A stretch of 64,000 nucleotides of DNA from Hydrangea macrophylla (Eukaryota; Streptophyta; Magnoliopsida; Cornales; Hydrangeaceae): assembly GCA_033977485.1 (NCBI GenBank), contig CM066991.1, positions 34,903,850-34,967,849 of the forward strand. Reading direction: 5' to 3'. The notes below the pieces were generated by a model. It was not told the DNA's origin, made no database searches, and saw nothing but the letters and a program-made list of their open reading frames with translations. Positions 22,525 through 34,031 of this stretch are shown in pieces. Position 1 is the first letter of the stretch; each line of letters opens with the position of its first letter. The translations under genes and the position numbers were made by a program.

Positions 22525-22745
22525 CGGCACTCAATGGTGAAGGAAGTGGCACTCACTGAGTGTCGGAACGGCACTTACTGAATACCAGTGCAGCATTCAC
22601 TGAATGCCGCGGACAACTCCACGGACTGCTGTCTTTTCGGGATTTCTAATTTTAGCGGCACTTGAAGCATTTTAGTGGCAGTTAATGGCTGCCGATGCAT
22701 TTCTCACTGAATAGCGTTCCGGCAGTCAGGGAGTGCCGCAGTGGC
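22525..22745. repeat. Palindrome block in U3 of the B LTR
   Basis: Contains CACTCA-C-TGAGTG and CATTCA-C-TGAATG, two perfect palindromes with the same centre whose arms differ by a compensating pair, plus GCACT...AGTGC and several GGCACT words. A related block sits at 10905-11035 upstream of the antisense ORF. Confidence 0.75.
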
Positions 22746-22954
22746 AACTCGTGACTACTGCGAGTGGGCCTAGGTGCCGTTTTGCCTCTATTTTCCGTTT
22801 TCCTTTCCTTTCTGCTTTTGTTTAAGTTGGAGAATTTTTCGAAGAGTTTGAATCATCTTTGGAAGTCCTAGATTAGTTTGGACATTTGTCATCATTGGAT
22901 TTGGTGGTAATACTCCCCTTCGTCTAACGTTTGGTCAAAATTGGGGTGTCTACA

Positions 22955-23640
22955 GGTACCATAAGTTAACCTCAACATTTAAATCCTCCATCTAGTCTGG
23001 TACTCAACCCTTCTGGTTTATTTGTCGAAACATTGGCGACCACTCCATCAATTCCTCATCCTTCGGCTAAGCTTCCAAAACACGACCAATGAGTGTCGGC
23101 TGAACCATAAGACACCCAAAGTCTCATCCTTCTTCTGACTATGAGGGTTGAAGATCGAATCCTACTACGATTTCCACTGCTCTCCATTTCCGAATCATAA
23201 GGGAAGCATCTATCTTGTGAAATTTTTGGCTTAGCGCGTCTGTGACTATAGTTACCTTACTGGGATGGTACTGCAAAGTAAAGTTGTAATCTTTTAATAA
23301 TTCAATCATCCACCTCCTTTGTCTTATGTTGAGTTCATTCTGCAAAAACAAATACCTCAAGCTCTTATGGTCCAAAAATAAATCGAATTGCTCTCCAAAT
23401 AGGTAATGCCTCCAACTTTTCAAGGCAAAAACGATTATGGCTAACTCAAGATCGTACATAGGGTAGTTCATCTTATGAGGCTTCAACTATGTTGATCCAT
23501 ATGATATAACCTTCCCATCTTGCATTAGCACACACCCTAATCCTTGGTGTGATGCATCACTATAGACGGTGTACCTTTTGTAACTATTTGTGATTGCAAG
23601 CATTGACGCTGAAGTCAATCTCTCTTTTAACTCCTAGAAC
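22955..23640 (-). pseudogene. Element D RNase H and start of the integrase linker
   Basis: The reading at 23139-23486 gives MNYPMYDLELAIIVFALKSW, RHYLFGEQFDLFLDHKSLRY and a block ending in VTIVTDALSQK. These align by order with the intact RNase H of element C (residues about 860-980). The segment left of 23139 corresponds to the RNase H/integrase linker. The first RNase H aspartate block lies near 23540 in another frame. Stops and shifts occur throughout. Confidence 0.75.
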
Positions 23641-24608
23641 GCACGTTTGTGCCAATCCTCCTACCCAAACTTTAAATTCTTCTTCGTAAAACCAGTTAAT
23701 GGGGCTGTAATCTTAGAAAAACCCTCTATAAATCTCCGATAATAACCAGCCAAGCCAAGAAAACTCCTAACATCTGAGGCATTACTTGGTCTTTTCCAAT
23801 CTAGTACGATCTCAACCTTCAAATTATACACAGAAATTCCATCTCGAAAGACTATGTGTTCCAAGAACTTGACTTCCTCAAGCCAAAATTCAAACATGCT
23901 AAATTTTACATACAAACGATTATCTCTAAGCATTTGTAATGCAATCTGCACATGCTTCTTGTGTTCTTCTTTTGTTTTGGAATAAATTAGAATATCATCG
24001 ATGAAGACGATAATAAATTAATCTAGGTAGGGTCTGAATACCCCATTCATCAAATCCATGAACAATACTGGGGCATTGGTCATTCCGAACGGCATCACAA
24101 GAAACTCGTAATGACCATATCTGGTCCTAAATGTAGTTTTTGGGACATCTTCTGACCTAACTAGAAGCTGATGGTAGCCTAACCTCAAATCATTCTTTGA
24201 AAACATTGTTGCTTCTTAAAGCTGAACGAACGAATCATCAATCCTCGGCAGTGGGTACTAGTTCTAGATGGTTACTTTGTTCAACTCCCTATAGTCTATG
24301 TAGAGTCGAAGGATCCATCTTTCTTCTTCACGAACAACACCGGTGCTCCCCATGGTGATGTGCTAGGTTAAATAACACCCAAGATTTGTAATTCTTATAC
24401 TTATTTCTTCAACTCTTGTATTTTAATCGGTGTCATTCGATACGGAGTCTTGGATGTCAAGTTTGTACTAGGTACCAATTCTATGCTTAAGTCTACTTCA
24501 TGCTTGGGTGGTAATTCTGAGATATCCTTAAATGCATCCTCAAATTCTTGCACCACTGGAAGCTAAATGGTTAGGTTTTGGGTAACAAGAGGGTAATTGA
24601 CTTACTAA
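23641..24608 (-). pseudogene. Element D reverse transcriptase
   Basis: Readings 24018-24206 and 23661-23951 are in the same frame, separated by a TAA at 24015-24017 in place of the glutamine found in element C. They contain [37 protein letters not shown], the catalytic FIDDILIYS (about 23986-24012), FWLEEVKFLEH and [19 protein letters not shown]. The N-terminal part (24210-24600) is readable only in pieces, for example VVQEFEDAFKDISELPPK. The element C insertion follows at 24609. Confidence 0.8.
24604..24608. other. Target site duplication of C, left copy
   Basis: ACTAA, identical to 34372-34376 on the other side of element C. Five bases is the normal length for Ty3/gypsy integration. Confidence 0.95.
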
Positions 24609-25273
24609 TGTCATGCCCCGACGTAGCATAATTCAGGAAAGCATTTAATTTCCTTTATGGACTTGTAGGTCGTGACAAGTGAGTATGACCAATTGTCCCT
24701 GCAACAAATAACTTAACAACATTTCTAAAAGAAAGGATACTAATAAACATAAGCTCCGAAATTTAAAACTTGCTAAACTATTACATAAGTCAATGTCTTA
24801 GGCACAAAACGCCCTTATTCAAAAGCTATTCTCCAGTCTATTACAACTTCAGAAATGAAAGACATAGGAAAATAATAAGCAGCCTCCTGGAAAGTTCCCT
24901 GCCTCTAACTAGCATAGTCGAAGTACCCTGGCTGCTCCTGCCCCTGAAAATCTGGACATACAGTCCAGGACGCATCAACGCCGTCAGCTTATGAAAGCTG
25001 GTGAGTAAAATAAACAAGTGCTCGCAATGTATATATAAGCAAATAAACAACGGTACCATTTAACTTTATCAGTAATATATTCAAGGTTCTAATTCCAACA
25101 TGAATCACGGGGGAATATAGTAAGAATTAAATACGAAATTGTACATGAATTATGAAACATCTTATTTTGCCAATTCTTTCCTTTAGAACAATCCAATTCA
25201 ATCAACACATCATTTCAGCTATCAGGAGTAATAAGTATTCAGTCATCCAATTCACACGCTACACTATCGCCTC

Positions 25274-25626
25274 CAATACCAGGAATACTATCCGATCGAT
25301 ATTGAAGTCACACACCACACTACTGCCTCAGATACCAGGAATACTATCCGATCGATATCTAGACCAATCACAACCAACCATCGCTCCGGATATCAGGAAT
25401 ACTATCCGATCAATATCCGAAACGCGCGCCTTAGATACCAGGAATACTATCCGATCGATATCTAAGTCGTACACAACACTATCACCATCGCTTCGGATAT
25501 CAGGAATACTATCCGATCAATATCCGAAACGCGCGCCTTAGATACCAGAAATACTATCCGATCGATATCTAAGTCGTAAACAACACTGTCGCCTCCAATA
25601 CCAGGAATACTATCCGATCGATATTG
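25274..25626. repeat. Hairpin array in the C 3' LTR (7 units)
   Basis: Seven units share the core CAGGAATACTATCCGATC (one unit has CAGAAATAC). Each core is bracketed by arms that pair: CAATA/TATTG (25274-25304), AGATA/TATCT (25330-25360), CGGATAT/ATATCCG (25387-25419), TTAGATA/TATCTAA (25431-25465), TTCGGATAT/ATATCCGAA (25492-25528), TTAGATA/TATCTAA (25538-25572) and CAATA/TATTG (25596-25626). Confidence 0.9.
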
Positions 25627-25921
25627 AGGTCGCACACCAAACCGCCACCCTTTACTCTTTTTACACTTCCTCACACACAGGCATGTTGACCCAACCTCAA
25701 TCCTAATATGTATGTCAATGTTTCACAAATAACACCATTACTTAATCACAAAGTCGGATAATCGTACGAGCATAAATTTGGGCCTAAGTTGTTCTTGTTC
25801 GTACAATTCTTAAAACATAGACTTTTAAAACAATATTTTTGCCAAACTGTTCTTTAAAAACTTTTAAAACATTTTCCAAACAGTCCCTAATAAGAAAACA
25901 TAGAAACTGCTCAAACTGTCA

Positions 25922-26081
25922 GGTCGCGCGAGCGGGTCGCGCGAGCGAAGGGGAGAACAAATCGCGCGAGCGGATCGCGCGCGCGAAGGGGAAAAACAGG
26001 TCGCGCGAGCGGATCGCGCGCGCGAAGGGGGGGAATGGTTCGCGCGAGTGGGCCGCGCCAGCGGGTCGCGCGCGCGAGTTC
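25922..26081. repeat. GC-rich TCGCGCGA block in the C 3' LTR
   Basis: Iterated TCGCGCGA, AGCGGATCGCGCGCGCGAAGGGG and relatives in an otherwise A/T-rich LTR. This is a dense island of CpG. The end of the block (about 26037-26081) differs from that of the other LTR. Confidence 0.9.
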
Positions 26082-26777
26082 TTGCAGAATGCCATCTTCT
26101 TCGTTTTTCCTCTATTTTCAATTTCAAAACTGCATTTTACCCATTTTCAGAATCTATTCGTACTAGGACATGTAGTATATGGTTCTCTTCGGTTTTCCGC
26201 GTAGATTAAGAATACGCGATCAATTTTAACTAATACGGATTATATCTCTAGATATTTGCGATAAAAGTGAGGGTGTCAAAACTTTAAATCAACGGTACGT
26301 CGCGATACGGACGAATTAACTCGTAGGATTTGAACCGTAGCCTATTGGGACTAAGATCTTCCATTCCCAATTTACAGAATTGATTTTGGTTAACTTTTAC
26401 AAAACTCCACTTTCAAGCTTTCATGGTGTTTATACATATATATGCATATATACAACTATATACACTGAAATTTACATATATATACGTTGAGAGTGAGTTT
26501 AATTTACTCACCGAGGTGCTAGTACAAAGAAATTGAGATCGAGAATTCCGCCGTAATATCCGCCGAGAATTCCGTCGTTCTGAAATTACTCCCGCTCTTG
26601 GTTTGATATATATCAATAGATATAACTATGTGTATGTATATAATATATAATCTGTGTGTATGTTATCTCTTGAGAGAGTAAGAGAAAGATTGAGAGAATT
26701 AGGAGAGTTTGAGGGAGATTTAGAGAAATAGAGAGTGAGAGATGAGAGACTGTGAGTGAGAGAGAGAGAAACCAACG

Positions 26778-26790
26778 TATATATAAACCC
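26778..26790 (-). promoter_or_regulatory. TATA box of the C 3' LTR
   Basis: TTTATATATAC on the minus strand followed by a CT-rich leader. The 5' LTR has a slightly different form at 34019-34031. Confidence 0.6.
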
Positions 26791-27130
26791 AATGTTTTGG
26801 GCTCCAAGCAATGGGTAGAAAATACCCGGTGAGGTTGAGCTCACATGCTCCCTCACCCAAGACGCGGTATAAGGCGCAGATTTAAAACATAAAACTGGTA
26901 TTTTACTGTTGAAAATAAAATGCAGAAAATTATATTAACATAGGAATTAAATTCCCGATTATACGAAAATATAGATATCGATTTTGAAACCATAGAAAAT
27001 ATTTTCTATATTTTCAAATATTACGGTTTGGCCCCAGATAATTATTTATAAATAGAAATTAAATCAACTACTCATGGAAATAAAAATGCAATATTTATTT
27101 ATTAATGATAATAAAATACAGGGCGTTACA

Positions 27131-27143
27131 CCCTACCCACCTT
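27131..27143 (-). other. Polypurine tract of element C
   Basis: On the element strand AAGGTGGGTAGGG abuts the 3' LTR start TGTAACGCCC. This is where plus-strand DNA synthesis would be primed. Confidence 0.8.
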
Positions 27144-27174
27144 AACAGAGATTTCGCCCCGAAATCTGAGCTAA

Positions 27175-30100
27175 CTAATTCTGAAACAACTCGGGGTATC
27201 TAGTCCTCATGTCTGACTCTAACTCCCACGACGCTTCTCCTTCGTCATGATGCCTCCACTGAACCTTAACCAAAGGAACGTCTCTTCTTCTCAACCTCTT
27301 GATACTCTGATCAAGAATCCTCACAGGTCTATCCTTGTAGACAACACTCTGACTCGTCTCAATATCATCAAAATTAACCACATGTGAAGGATCCCGTATG
27401 TATTTCCTTAACATACTGACATGGAACACATTATGAACACCAGACATCTTTGGTGGCAACGCGAGCCGATAAGCCACTGTCCCAACACGCTCCAAAACCT
27501 CGAACGGTCCGATGAAACGAGGTGCCAGCTTCCCTCTCTTCTGACCAAAACGTACTACTCCACGAACAGGTGAAACCTTAAGGAGTACGTGATCACCGAT
27601 ACTGAACTCCAAGTCCTTTCGTCGTCGATCCGCATAACTCTTGTGTCTACTCTGTGCAGTTTTCATCCTTTCCTTGACCAGTGAGATCTTCTCATTGGTT
27701 TCTCTTACTAACTCTGGTCCCAAAAGTTCGGTGTCTCCCACTTCAGCCCAACACAACGGAGATCGACATGGTCGTCCGTACAAAGCTTCGAACGGCGCCA
27801 TTCCAATACTTGAGTGATAACTGTTGTTATACGCAAATTCAACCAACTGTAAGTGCGTCTCCCAAGACTCTTCAAAGTCAATTGCACAAGCTCTGAGCAT
27901 ATCTTCCATAATCTGATTAACACGCTCGGTCTGTCCATCGGTCTGAGGATGGAATGCAGTACTCATCTTGAGCGAAGTTCCCATAGCCTTCTGCAGACTT
28001 TCCCAAAATCCCGAGGTAAAACGCGCATCGCGGTCTGATACAATCGACACAGGCGCACCGTGTAGTCGCACCACTTGCTGTAGGTACATTCGACTCATCC
28101 TTTCTACTGGGTAAGTCATATTGTACGCGATAAAGTGTGCAGACTTCGTCAAACGACCCATAATTACCCAAATCGCGTCATGATTCTGTTGTGACCGGGG
28201 TAATCCAACCACAAAATCCATAGCTATGTGCTCCCACTTCCATCCTGGAACAGGTAAGGGTTGCAACAATCCCGAGGGTCTCTGATGTTCGGCCTTCACT
28301 TGTTGACAAGTCAAACATTTAGACACAAACTCGGCTACTTCTCGTTTCATCCCTTCCCACCAGAAGTTTCTTTTCAAATCCTTATACATCTTTGTTCCTC
28401 CTGGGTGTACTGTCAGTCTCGATTTATGTGCTTCTTCGAGAATGTCTTTTCTCAAATCTCCGGAATCTGGCACACACAATCTTTCTCGACATCGGTATCC
28501 TTCATCGGTCCCAACCTTCCATTCTATAGGGTCCTTTTCTGACATCTTGGCGAACCATGCTTGAAATTTTTCATCTTCCCCCTGGGCTTCGATGATTCGA
28601 CTCACAAGTGTTGGTTGTACTACGAGGCATCCAAAGTGATGTCCGTCACTTCCTTCAGAAATCTGCATATCAAATTCTGCGATTGTCTCTAAAGCTTTCC
28701 ATTCCCTTAACATCAATGAAGCAATCATTCCTCGAGGCTTCCGGCTTAGGGCGTCAGCGACTACATTAGCCTTACCGGGGTGGTACTCTAATGTAAAGTC
28801 GTAATCCTTAATCAGCTCCATCCACCTACGTTGCCTCATGTTCAACTCCTTCTGAGTAAACAAATACTTAAGGCTCTTGTGGTCCGAGAACAAATCAAAC
28901 TTCTCCCCGTAGAGGTAGTGTCTCCAGGTCTTGAGCGCAAACACTACTGCTGCCAGTTCCAAATCATGAGTTGGGTAGTTCAATTCATTCGGCTTCAACT
29001 GTCGTGAACCATAGGCGATAACCTTTCCGTCTTGCATAAGGACAAATCCCAATCCTTGATACGAGGCATCACTGAAAATAGTGAACTTCTCACCATCCCT
29101 TGGTATCGCAAGCACTGGCGCTGTTGTCAATCTCTCTTTCAATTCCCAAAAAGCGCGTTCATGCTTATCAGTCCATTCAAACTTCAAATCTTTCTTAGTC
29201 AAACCAGTTAACGGGGCTGCTATCTTCGAGAAACCCTCTACAAATCTCCGATAGTAACCAGCTAGTCCCAGAAAACTTCTAACTTCTGTAGCATTGGTCG
29301 GCCGAGTCCAATTCGCCACTGCATCGGTCTTTGATGAGTCAACCGCGATTCCTTGTTGAGAGATCACATGCCCGAGAAACTTAACTTCTTGAAGCCAGAA
29401 TTCACACTTGCTGAATTTAGCATACAGGCGGTGATCCTTGAGAGTCTGCAACGCGATCCTCAGGTGTTGTTCATGCTCTTCCTCTGACTTGGAATAGATC
29501 AAAATATCATCAATAAAGACAATAACGAATTGATCCAAGTAGGGCTTGAATACTCTGTTCATCAAGTCCATAAACACAGCCGGAGCATTTGTCATCCCAA
29601 ACGGCATCACTAAGAACTCATAGTGTCCGTATCTCGTCCTGAAAGCAGTCTTAGGTATGTCTTCCTTCCGCACCCTCAACTGGTGATACCCTGACCGTAG
29701 ATCAATCTTAGAAAAGGTCGTGGCTCCTTGCAACTGATCAAACAGATCGTCTATCCGAGGTAAAGGATACTTATTCTTGATAGTAACCTTATTCAGTTCT
29801 CGGTAGTCAATACACAACCGCATTGACCCATCCTTCTTCTTCACGAATAACACTGGTGCTCCCCAGGGTGAAGTACTTGGACGAACAAAACCCAATTTCT
29901 CAAGTTCTTGAACTTGTTCCTTCAGCTCCAACAACTCTGTAGGGGCCATCCTGTAGGGAACCTTGGTTATAGGTCGAGTACCTGGCACCAATTCCACACA
30001 GAATTCTATGTCCCTTTCCGGTGGTAATCCTGAAATATCTCGGAATACTTCCTCGAACTCTTTGATCACCGGTATTGATGATACTGTCACCTCTGCACTG

Positions 30101-31674
30101 ACAACCTCAATGTTTGCTAGGCATCTAGTGAGGAACATATCACCCGAAGGGTTACATTGGAAATCGAAGAGTCGATTTCCCTTGTCTGCAAATGTGATCC
30201 TCTTCCTTGCACAATCCAACTTTGCATGATTCTTCTCGAGCCAATCTATTCCCAGGATTATATCGAACTCCTTCATCGATAGAACCACCAATCTCGCCAA
30301 AAGTTCATGGTCTTCAATCCGTAGAGGACAATCCTTACACACTTGTAATAACTTGACGGTGGTCCCTAAGGGTGAGACAGCGCTCAGAGCTTCATCTAAA
30401 CGTTGCGGTACTATTCCCAACTTCTGAACAATCTTAACAGATATAAAAGAATGTGTAGCACCCGTGTCAAATAAAACTTTAACATGAGAGTTAAACAAGG
30501 TTAGAGTACCTTCCACTGCTCGTTGCTCAGGCAATCCCTCCTCATAAGCACCTCCTTCATATCCTGTTTCTTCATAACCAGCAGCCTCGGGAATAACAGC
30601 ATTCAGGCGGGCTTGTCCTTGCTGACCATAGTTACCTCTCTTAGGAGCCTTGCATTCCGGACTTATGTGACCGGGCATGCCACAGTTATAACACACGACT
30701 CCTGGACGATCCGTACGCCTAGGTGCTCTGCAATCTTTAGCTCGGTGACCAGGAACTCCACAATTGAAGCAGTTGTTGTTTTTGGCCCCTTCTATTGCTA
30801 GAGGCTGATACTGCTGAACTGCTTGTGTCTGCTGAGGTTTCTTCCCTCCATCCCAGGTCCTTTTCTGTCCTTGAGGGTACCCAGGTTTCGGGCCGGGATA
30901 GCCCTTCTGCGGAGGTCGATTTCCAAATGGCTTCAAATTCTGACACACATCATTCTCCAACCCCGTAGCCAATCTCACCAGGGCTTCAAATGACTGGCCC
31001 AAATGCCCCATAGTCAGATGTCGGAGAGACAAGTTGAGACCCCGGTGATACTTCTTGATTTTCCTCTGGGGTGTGTCCACCATATGTGGAGCAAAGCGAG
31101 ACAGACGCTCAAACCGAGTGGTGTACTCACGGACAGTCAGATTCCCTTGAGTCAACTCCATAAACTCTTTCTCTCTCTTGTCCTTCTCTTCTTCAGGAAA
31201 ATATTTCTCGAGAAACCTTTCCTTGAACACCACCCACGGCATTCTCCTTGCAGCTTCTTCCCCTATGGTCGCCTTTTCTGCATCCCACCAATCAGCCGTT
31301 GCGTAAGACAGCTGAAAGATAGCCAGACGCTTCTTCTCCAGATCCGTGCACTCTATAGTCTCAAAGATACGCTCCAACTGGCGTAGCCACTGTTCCGCTT
31401 GCCAGGGTTCATCAGTCCCAGCTAAATACTCAGGTCGCAGAGCGCGAAACTCCTTGAGAAGCTTATCTCCAGTCTGGTGAGCTTGTCTCCCATTCCCGTT
31501 GTAATTCCCATTCTGATTATTGTTCCTCGCATTCTGATCACTAACCCTCTCCAATCTTCTTACAAAAGCCTCGAACATTCCGGTTGGATCTATTACCGGG
31601 GGTGCATCTTCAATAGCGGGACGATTCCTGAGATTTCTTCCAGCCATATGATCGAGAGAACGGTACCTATCCAT
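27175..31674 (-). CDS. Gag-pol polyprotein of element C, complete, 1499 aa, with chromodomain
   Basis: One open frame carries everything an autonomous chromovirus needs. Gag core about residues 88-245; two CCHC zinc knuckles at 302-315 and 328-341; protease active site LFDTGATHS with D403; reverse transcriptase about 590-770 with D658 and FIDDILIYS (D722, D723); RNase H about 860-978 (D869, E906, D931, D974); integrase zinc region with H1083/H1090 and C1120/C1123; catalytic triad D1153, D1214, E1250, a 35-residue final spacing. A GPF module lies at 1387-1408 and a chromodomain near 1446-1497 ([16 protein letters not shown]), thought to steer integration to marked chromatin. Gag and pol share one frame without shift or stop, usual for Tekay-type elements. 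The start is the first ATG, about 150 bp after the PBS. All named catalytic residues are present, so I judge it potentially functional. Confidence 0.97.
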   Translation of the reverse strand: MDRYRSLDHMAGRNLRNRPAIEDAPPVIDPTGMFEAFVRRLERVSDQNARNNNQNGNYNGNGRQAHQTGDKLLKEFRALRPEYLAGTDEPWQAEQWLRQLERIFETIECTDLEKKRLAIFQLSYATADWWDAEKATIGEEAARRMPWVVFKERFLEKYFPEEEKDKREKEFMELTQGNLTVREYTTRFERLSRFAPHMVDTPQRKIKKYHRGLNLSLRHLTMGHLGQSFEALVRLATGLENDVCQNLKPFGNRPPQKGYPGPKPGYPQGQKRTWDGGKKPQQTQAVQQYQPLAIEGAKNNNCFNCGVPGHRAKDCRAPRRTDRPGVVCYNCGMPGHISPECKAPKRGNYGQQGQARLNAVIPEAAGYEETGYEGGAYEEGLPEQRAVEGTLTLFNSHVKVLFDTGATHSFISVKIVQKLGIVPQRLDEALSAVSPLGTTVKLLQVCKDCPLRIEDHELLARLVVLSMKEFDIILGIDWLEKNHAKLDCARKRITFADKGNRLFDFQCNPSGDMFLTRCLANIEVVSAEVTVSSIPVIKEFEEVFRDISGLPPERDIEFCVELVPGTRPITKVPYRMAPTELLELKEQVQELEKLGFVRPSTSPWGAPVLFVKKKDGSMRLCIDYRELNKVTIKNKYPLPRIDDLFDQLQGATTFSKIDLRSGYHQLRVRKEDIPKTAFRTRYGHYEFLVMPFGMTNAPAVFMDLMNRVFKPYLDQFVIVFIDDILIYSKSEEEHEQHLRIALQTLKDHRLYAKFSKCEFWLQEVKFLGHVISQQGIAVDSSKTDAVANWTRPTNATEVRSFLGLAGYYRRFVEGFSKIAAPLTGLTKKDLKFEWTDKHERAFWELKERLTTAPVLAIPRDGEKFTIFSDASYQGLGFVLMQDGKVIAYGSRQLKPNELNYPTHDLELAAVVFALKTWRHYLYGEKFDLFSDHKSLKYLFTQKELNMRQRRWMELIKDYDFTLEYHPGKANVVADALSRKPRGMIASLMLREWKALETIAEFDMQISEGSDGHHFGCLVVQPTLVSRIIEAQGEDEKFQAWFAKMSEKDPIEWKVGTDEGYRCRERLCVPDSGDLRKDILEEAHKSRLTVHPGGTKMYKDLKRNFWWEGMKREVAEFVSKCLTCQQVKAEHQRPSGLLQPLPVPGWKWEHIAMDFVVGLPRSQQNHDAIWVIMGRLTKSAHFIAYNMTYPVERMSRMYLQQVVRLHGAPVSIVSDRDARFTSGFWESLQKAMGTSLKMSTAFHPQTDGQTERVNQIMEDMLRACAIDFEESWETHLQLVEFAYNNSYHSSIGMAPFEALYGRPCRSPLCWAEVGDTELLGPELVRETNEKISLVKERMKTAQSRHKSYADRRRKDLEFSIGDHVLLKVSPVRGVVRFGQKRGKLAPRFIGPFEVLERVGTVAYRLALPPKMSGVHNVFHVSMLRKYIRDPSHVVNFDDIETSQSVVYKDRPVRILDQSIKRLRRRDVPLVKVQWRHHDEGEASWELESDMRTRYPELFQN

Positions 31675-31822
31675 TGATCAACAAGAAATCGGTCAACCTC
31701 TCGAGAAGAAGGAAAATTCTAAATGATAGAAAACGACTAAACACGGAATGAAGTCGAACTATCTTATCTTAATTCTATCTTAACGGGAGATCCTAGGTGT
31801 TCTGGACAATTGGTCGAGCCAT

Positions 31823-31840
31823 AACCTGGCTCTGATACCA
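31823..31840 (-). other. Primer binding site of element C (initiator Met tRNA)
   Basis: TGGTATCAGAGCCAGGTT on the element strand, complementary to the 3' end of initiator methionine tRNA. It is separated from the 5' LTR by seven bases. The same TGGTATCAGAGC core recurs in E and G. Confidence 0.93.
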
Positions 31841-32512
31841 AAAAGCCTGTCACGCCCCGACGTAGCATAATTCAGGAAAGCATTTAATTTCCTTTATGGA
31901 CTCGTAGGTCGTGACAAGTGAGTATGACCAATTGTCCCTGCAACAAATAACTTAACAACATTTCTAAAAGAAAGGATACTAATAAACATAAGCTCCGAAA
32001 TTTAAAACTTGCTAAACTATTACATAAGTCAATGTCTTAGGCACAAAACGCCCTTATTCAAAAGCTATTCTCCAGTCTATTACAACTTCAGAAATGAAAG
32101 ACATAGGAAAATAATAAGCAGCCTCCTGGAAAGTTCCCTGCCTCTAACTAGCATAGTCGAAGTACCCTGGCTGCTCCTGCCCCTGAAAATCTGGACATAC
32201 AGTCCAGGACGCATCAACGCCGTCAGCTTATGAAAGCTGGTGAGTAAAATAAACAAGTGCTCGCAATGTATATATAAGCAAATAAACAACGGTACCATTT
32301 AACTTTATCAGTAATATATTCAAGGTTCTAATTCCAACATGAATCACGGGGGAATATAGTAAGAATTAAATACGAAATTGTACATGAATTATGAAACATC
32401 TTATTTTGCCAATTCTTTCCTTTAGAACAATCCAATTCAATCAACACATCATTTCAGCTACCAGGAGTAATAAGTATTCAGTCATCCAATTCACACGCTA
32501 CACTATCGCCTC

Positions 32513-32865
32513 CAATACCAGGAATACTATCCGATCGATATTGAAGTCACACACCACACTACTGCCTCAGATACCAGGAATACTATCCGATCGATATCTA
32601 GACCAATCACAACCAACCATCGCTCCGGATATCAGGAATACTATCCGATCAATATCCGAAACGCGCGCCTTAGATACCAGGAATACTATCCGATCGATAT
32701 CTAAGTCGTACACAACACTATCACCATCGCTTCGGATATCAGGAATACTATCCGATCAATATCCGAAACGCGCGCCTTAGATACCAGAAATACTATCCGA
32801 TCGATATCTAAGTCGTAAACAACACTGTCGCCTCCAATACCAGGAATACTATCCGATCGATATTG
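32513..32865. repeat. Hairpin array in the C 5' LTR (7 units)
   Basis: Copy of the array at 25274-25626, shifted by 7239 bp, with the same seven units and arm pairs. It lies 665-1017 bp from the LTR 3' end, inside the predicted transcribed leader. Confidence 0.9.
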
Positions 32866-33160
32866 AGGTCGCACACCAAACTGCCACCCTTTACTCTTTT
32901 TACACTTCCTCACACACAGGCATGTTGACCCAACCTCAATCCTAATATGTATGTCAATGTTTCACAAATAACACCATTACTTAATCACAAAGCCGGATAA
33001 TCGTACGAGCATAAATTTTGGCCTAAGTTGTTCTTGTTCGTACAATTCTTAAAACATAGACTTTTAAAACAATATTTTTGCCAAACTGTTCTTTAAAAAC
33101 TTTTAAAACATTTTCCAAACAGTCCCTAATAAGAAAACATAGAAACTGCTCAAACTGCCA

Positions 33161-33317
33161 GGTCGCGCGAGCGGGTCGCGCGAGCGAAGGGGAGAACAAA
33201 TCGCGCGAGCGGATCGCGCGCGCGAAGGGGAAAAACAGGTCGCGCGAGCGGATCGCGCGCGCGAAGGGGGGGAATGGTCCGCGCGAGCGGGCTGCCCGAG
33301 CGATCCTCGCGCGAGTG
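33161..33317. repeat. GC-rich TCGCGCGA block in the C 5' LTR
   Basis: Copy of 25922-26081. The last 40 bases read GGTCCGCGCGAGCGGGCTGC and then continue differently from the 3' LTR, the largest difference between the two LTRs. Confidence 0.9.
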
Positions 33318-34018
33318 CTTGCAGAATGCCATCTTCTTCGTTTTTCCTCTGTTTTCAATTTCAAAACTGCATTTTACCCATTTTCAGAATCTGTTCGTAC
33401 TAGGACATGTAATATATGGTTCTCTTCGGTTTTCTGCGTAGATTAAGAATACGCGATCAATTTTAACTAATACGGATTATATCTCTAGATATTTGCGATA
33501 AAAGTGAGGGTGTCAAAACTTTAAATCAATGGTACGTCGCGATACGGACGAATTAACTCGTAGGATTTGAACCGTAGCCTATTGGGACTAAGATCTTCCA
33601 TTCCCAATTTACAGAATTGATTTTGGTTAACTTTTACAAAACTCCACTTTCAAGCTTTCATGGTGTTTATACATATATATATATGCATATATACAACTAT
33701 ATACACTGAAATTTACATATATATACGTTGAGAGTGAGTTTAATTTACTTACCGAGGTGCTAGTACAAAGAAATTGAGATCGAGAATTCCGCCGTAATAT
33801 CCGCCAAGAATTCCGTCGTTCCGAAATTACTCCCGCTCTTGGTTTGATATATATCAATAGATATAACTATGTGTATGTATATAATATATAATCTGTGTGT
33901 ATGTTATCTCTTGAGAGAGTAAGAGAAAGATTGAGAGAATTAGGAGAGTTTGAGGGAGATTTAGAGAAATAGAGAGTGAGAGATGAGAGACTGTGAGTGA
34001 GAGAGAGAGAAACCAACG

Positions 34019-34031
34019 TATATATATACTC
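34019..34031 (-). promoter_or_regulatory. TATA box of the C 5' LTR
   Basis: GAGTATATATATACG on the minus strand, followed by a CT-rich stretch (GA-rich on the plus strand, 33925-34012). Transcription of the intact element is expected to start near 33990. The start is inferred from spacing only. Confidence 0.6.

Larger units (their letters stand above)
10632..22954 (-). mobile_element. Element B: Tat/Ogre-type Ty3/gypsy retrotransposon, near full length, degenerate
   Basis: From right to left: 5' LTR (22954-20189), PBS, leader of about 1.3 kb, gag, linker, DNGS protease, G-patch, RT with YVDD, RNase H, a second archaeal-type RNase H, integrase ending in a GPY motif, and an antisense extra ORF before the boundary at 10631. 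The second RNase H and the opposite-strand ORF are hallmarks of the Tat lineage. All coding domains carry stops or frameshifts. The 3' LTR is either the stretch ending at 10631 or lost. The base pairs right of 22954 (GGTAC) would be one target duplication; its partner was not found. Confidence 0.75.
20189..22954 (-). repeat. 5' LTR of element B
   Basis: On the element strand it opens TGTAGACACCCCAATTTTGACC and ends next to the PBS; on the plus strand it runs from TGGATATCGG to GGGGTGTCTACA, so the ends are TG...CA. Length is about 2.77 kb. It contains a C-rich block (20335-20400) shared with A, a likely TATA box at 22405-22417, and a block of CACTCA/TGAGTG palindromes at 22525-22745. It has no coding frame. 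A second full copy to compare it with is not in the window. Confidence 0.75.
24609..27130 (-). repeat. 3' LTR of element C
   Basis: Begins TGTCATGCCCC and ends GGGCGTTACA on the plus strand. It contains, in plus order: the conserved tail block (24984-25009), the hairpin array (25274-25626), a GC-rich block (25922-26081), and a GA-rich run (about 26690-26772) next to a TATA box (26778-26790). ORF-like readings at 24770-26204 and 26413-26856 are LTR repeats read by chance, since they exist only in one or both LTRs and have no family character. Confidence 0.95.

Noticed and set aside
25274..25626. Regular repeats with spacers, CRISPR-like
   Set aside because: The sequence is a plant LTR, the spacers are themselves repeated, the array is in both LTRs, and no cas genes occur.
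25839..26204. Arg/Ala-rich readings across the GC block in C LTRs (also 33023-33446)
   Set aside because: Both strands give low-complexity frames because TCGCGCGA has no stops; no start context or family character. LTR shadow.
30523..31386. Plus-strand readings opposite C gag
   Set aside because: Shadows of the intact minus-strand gag-pol frame.
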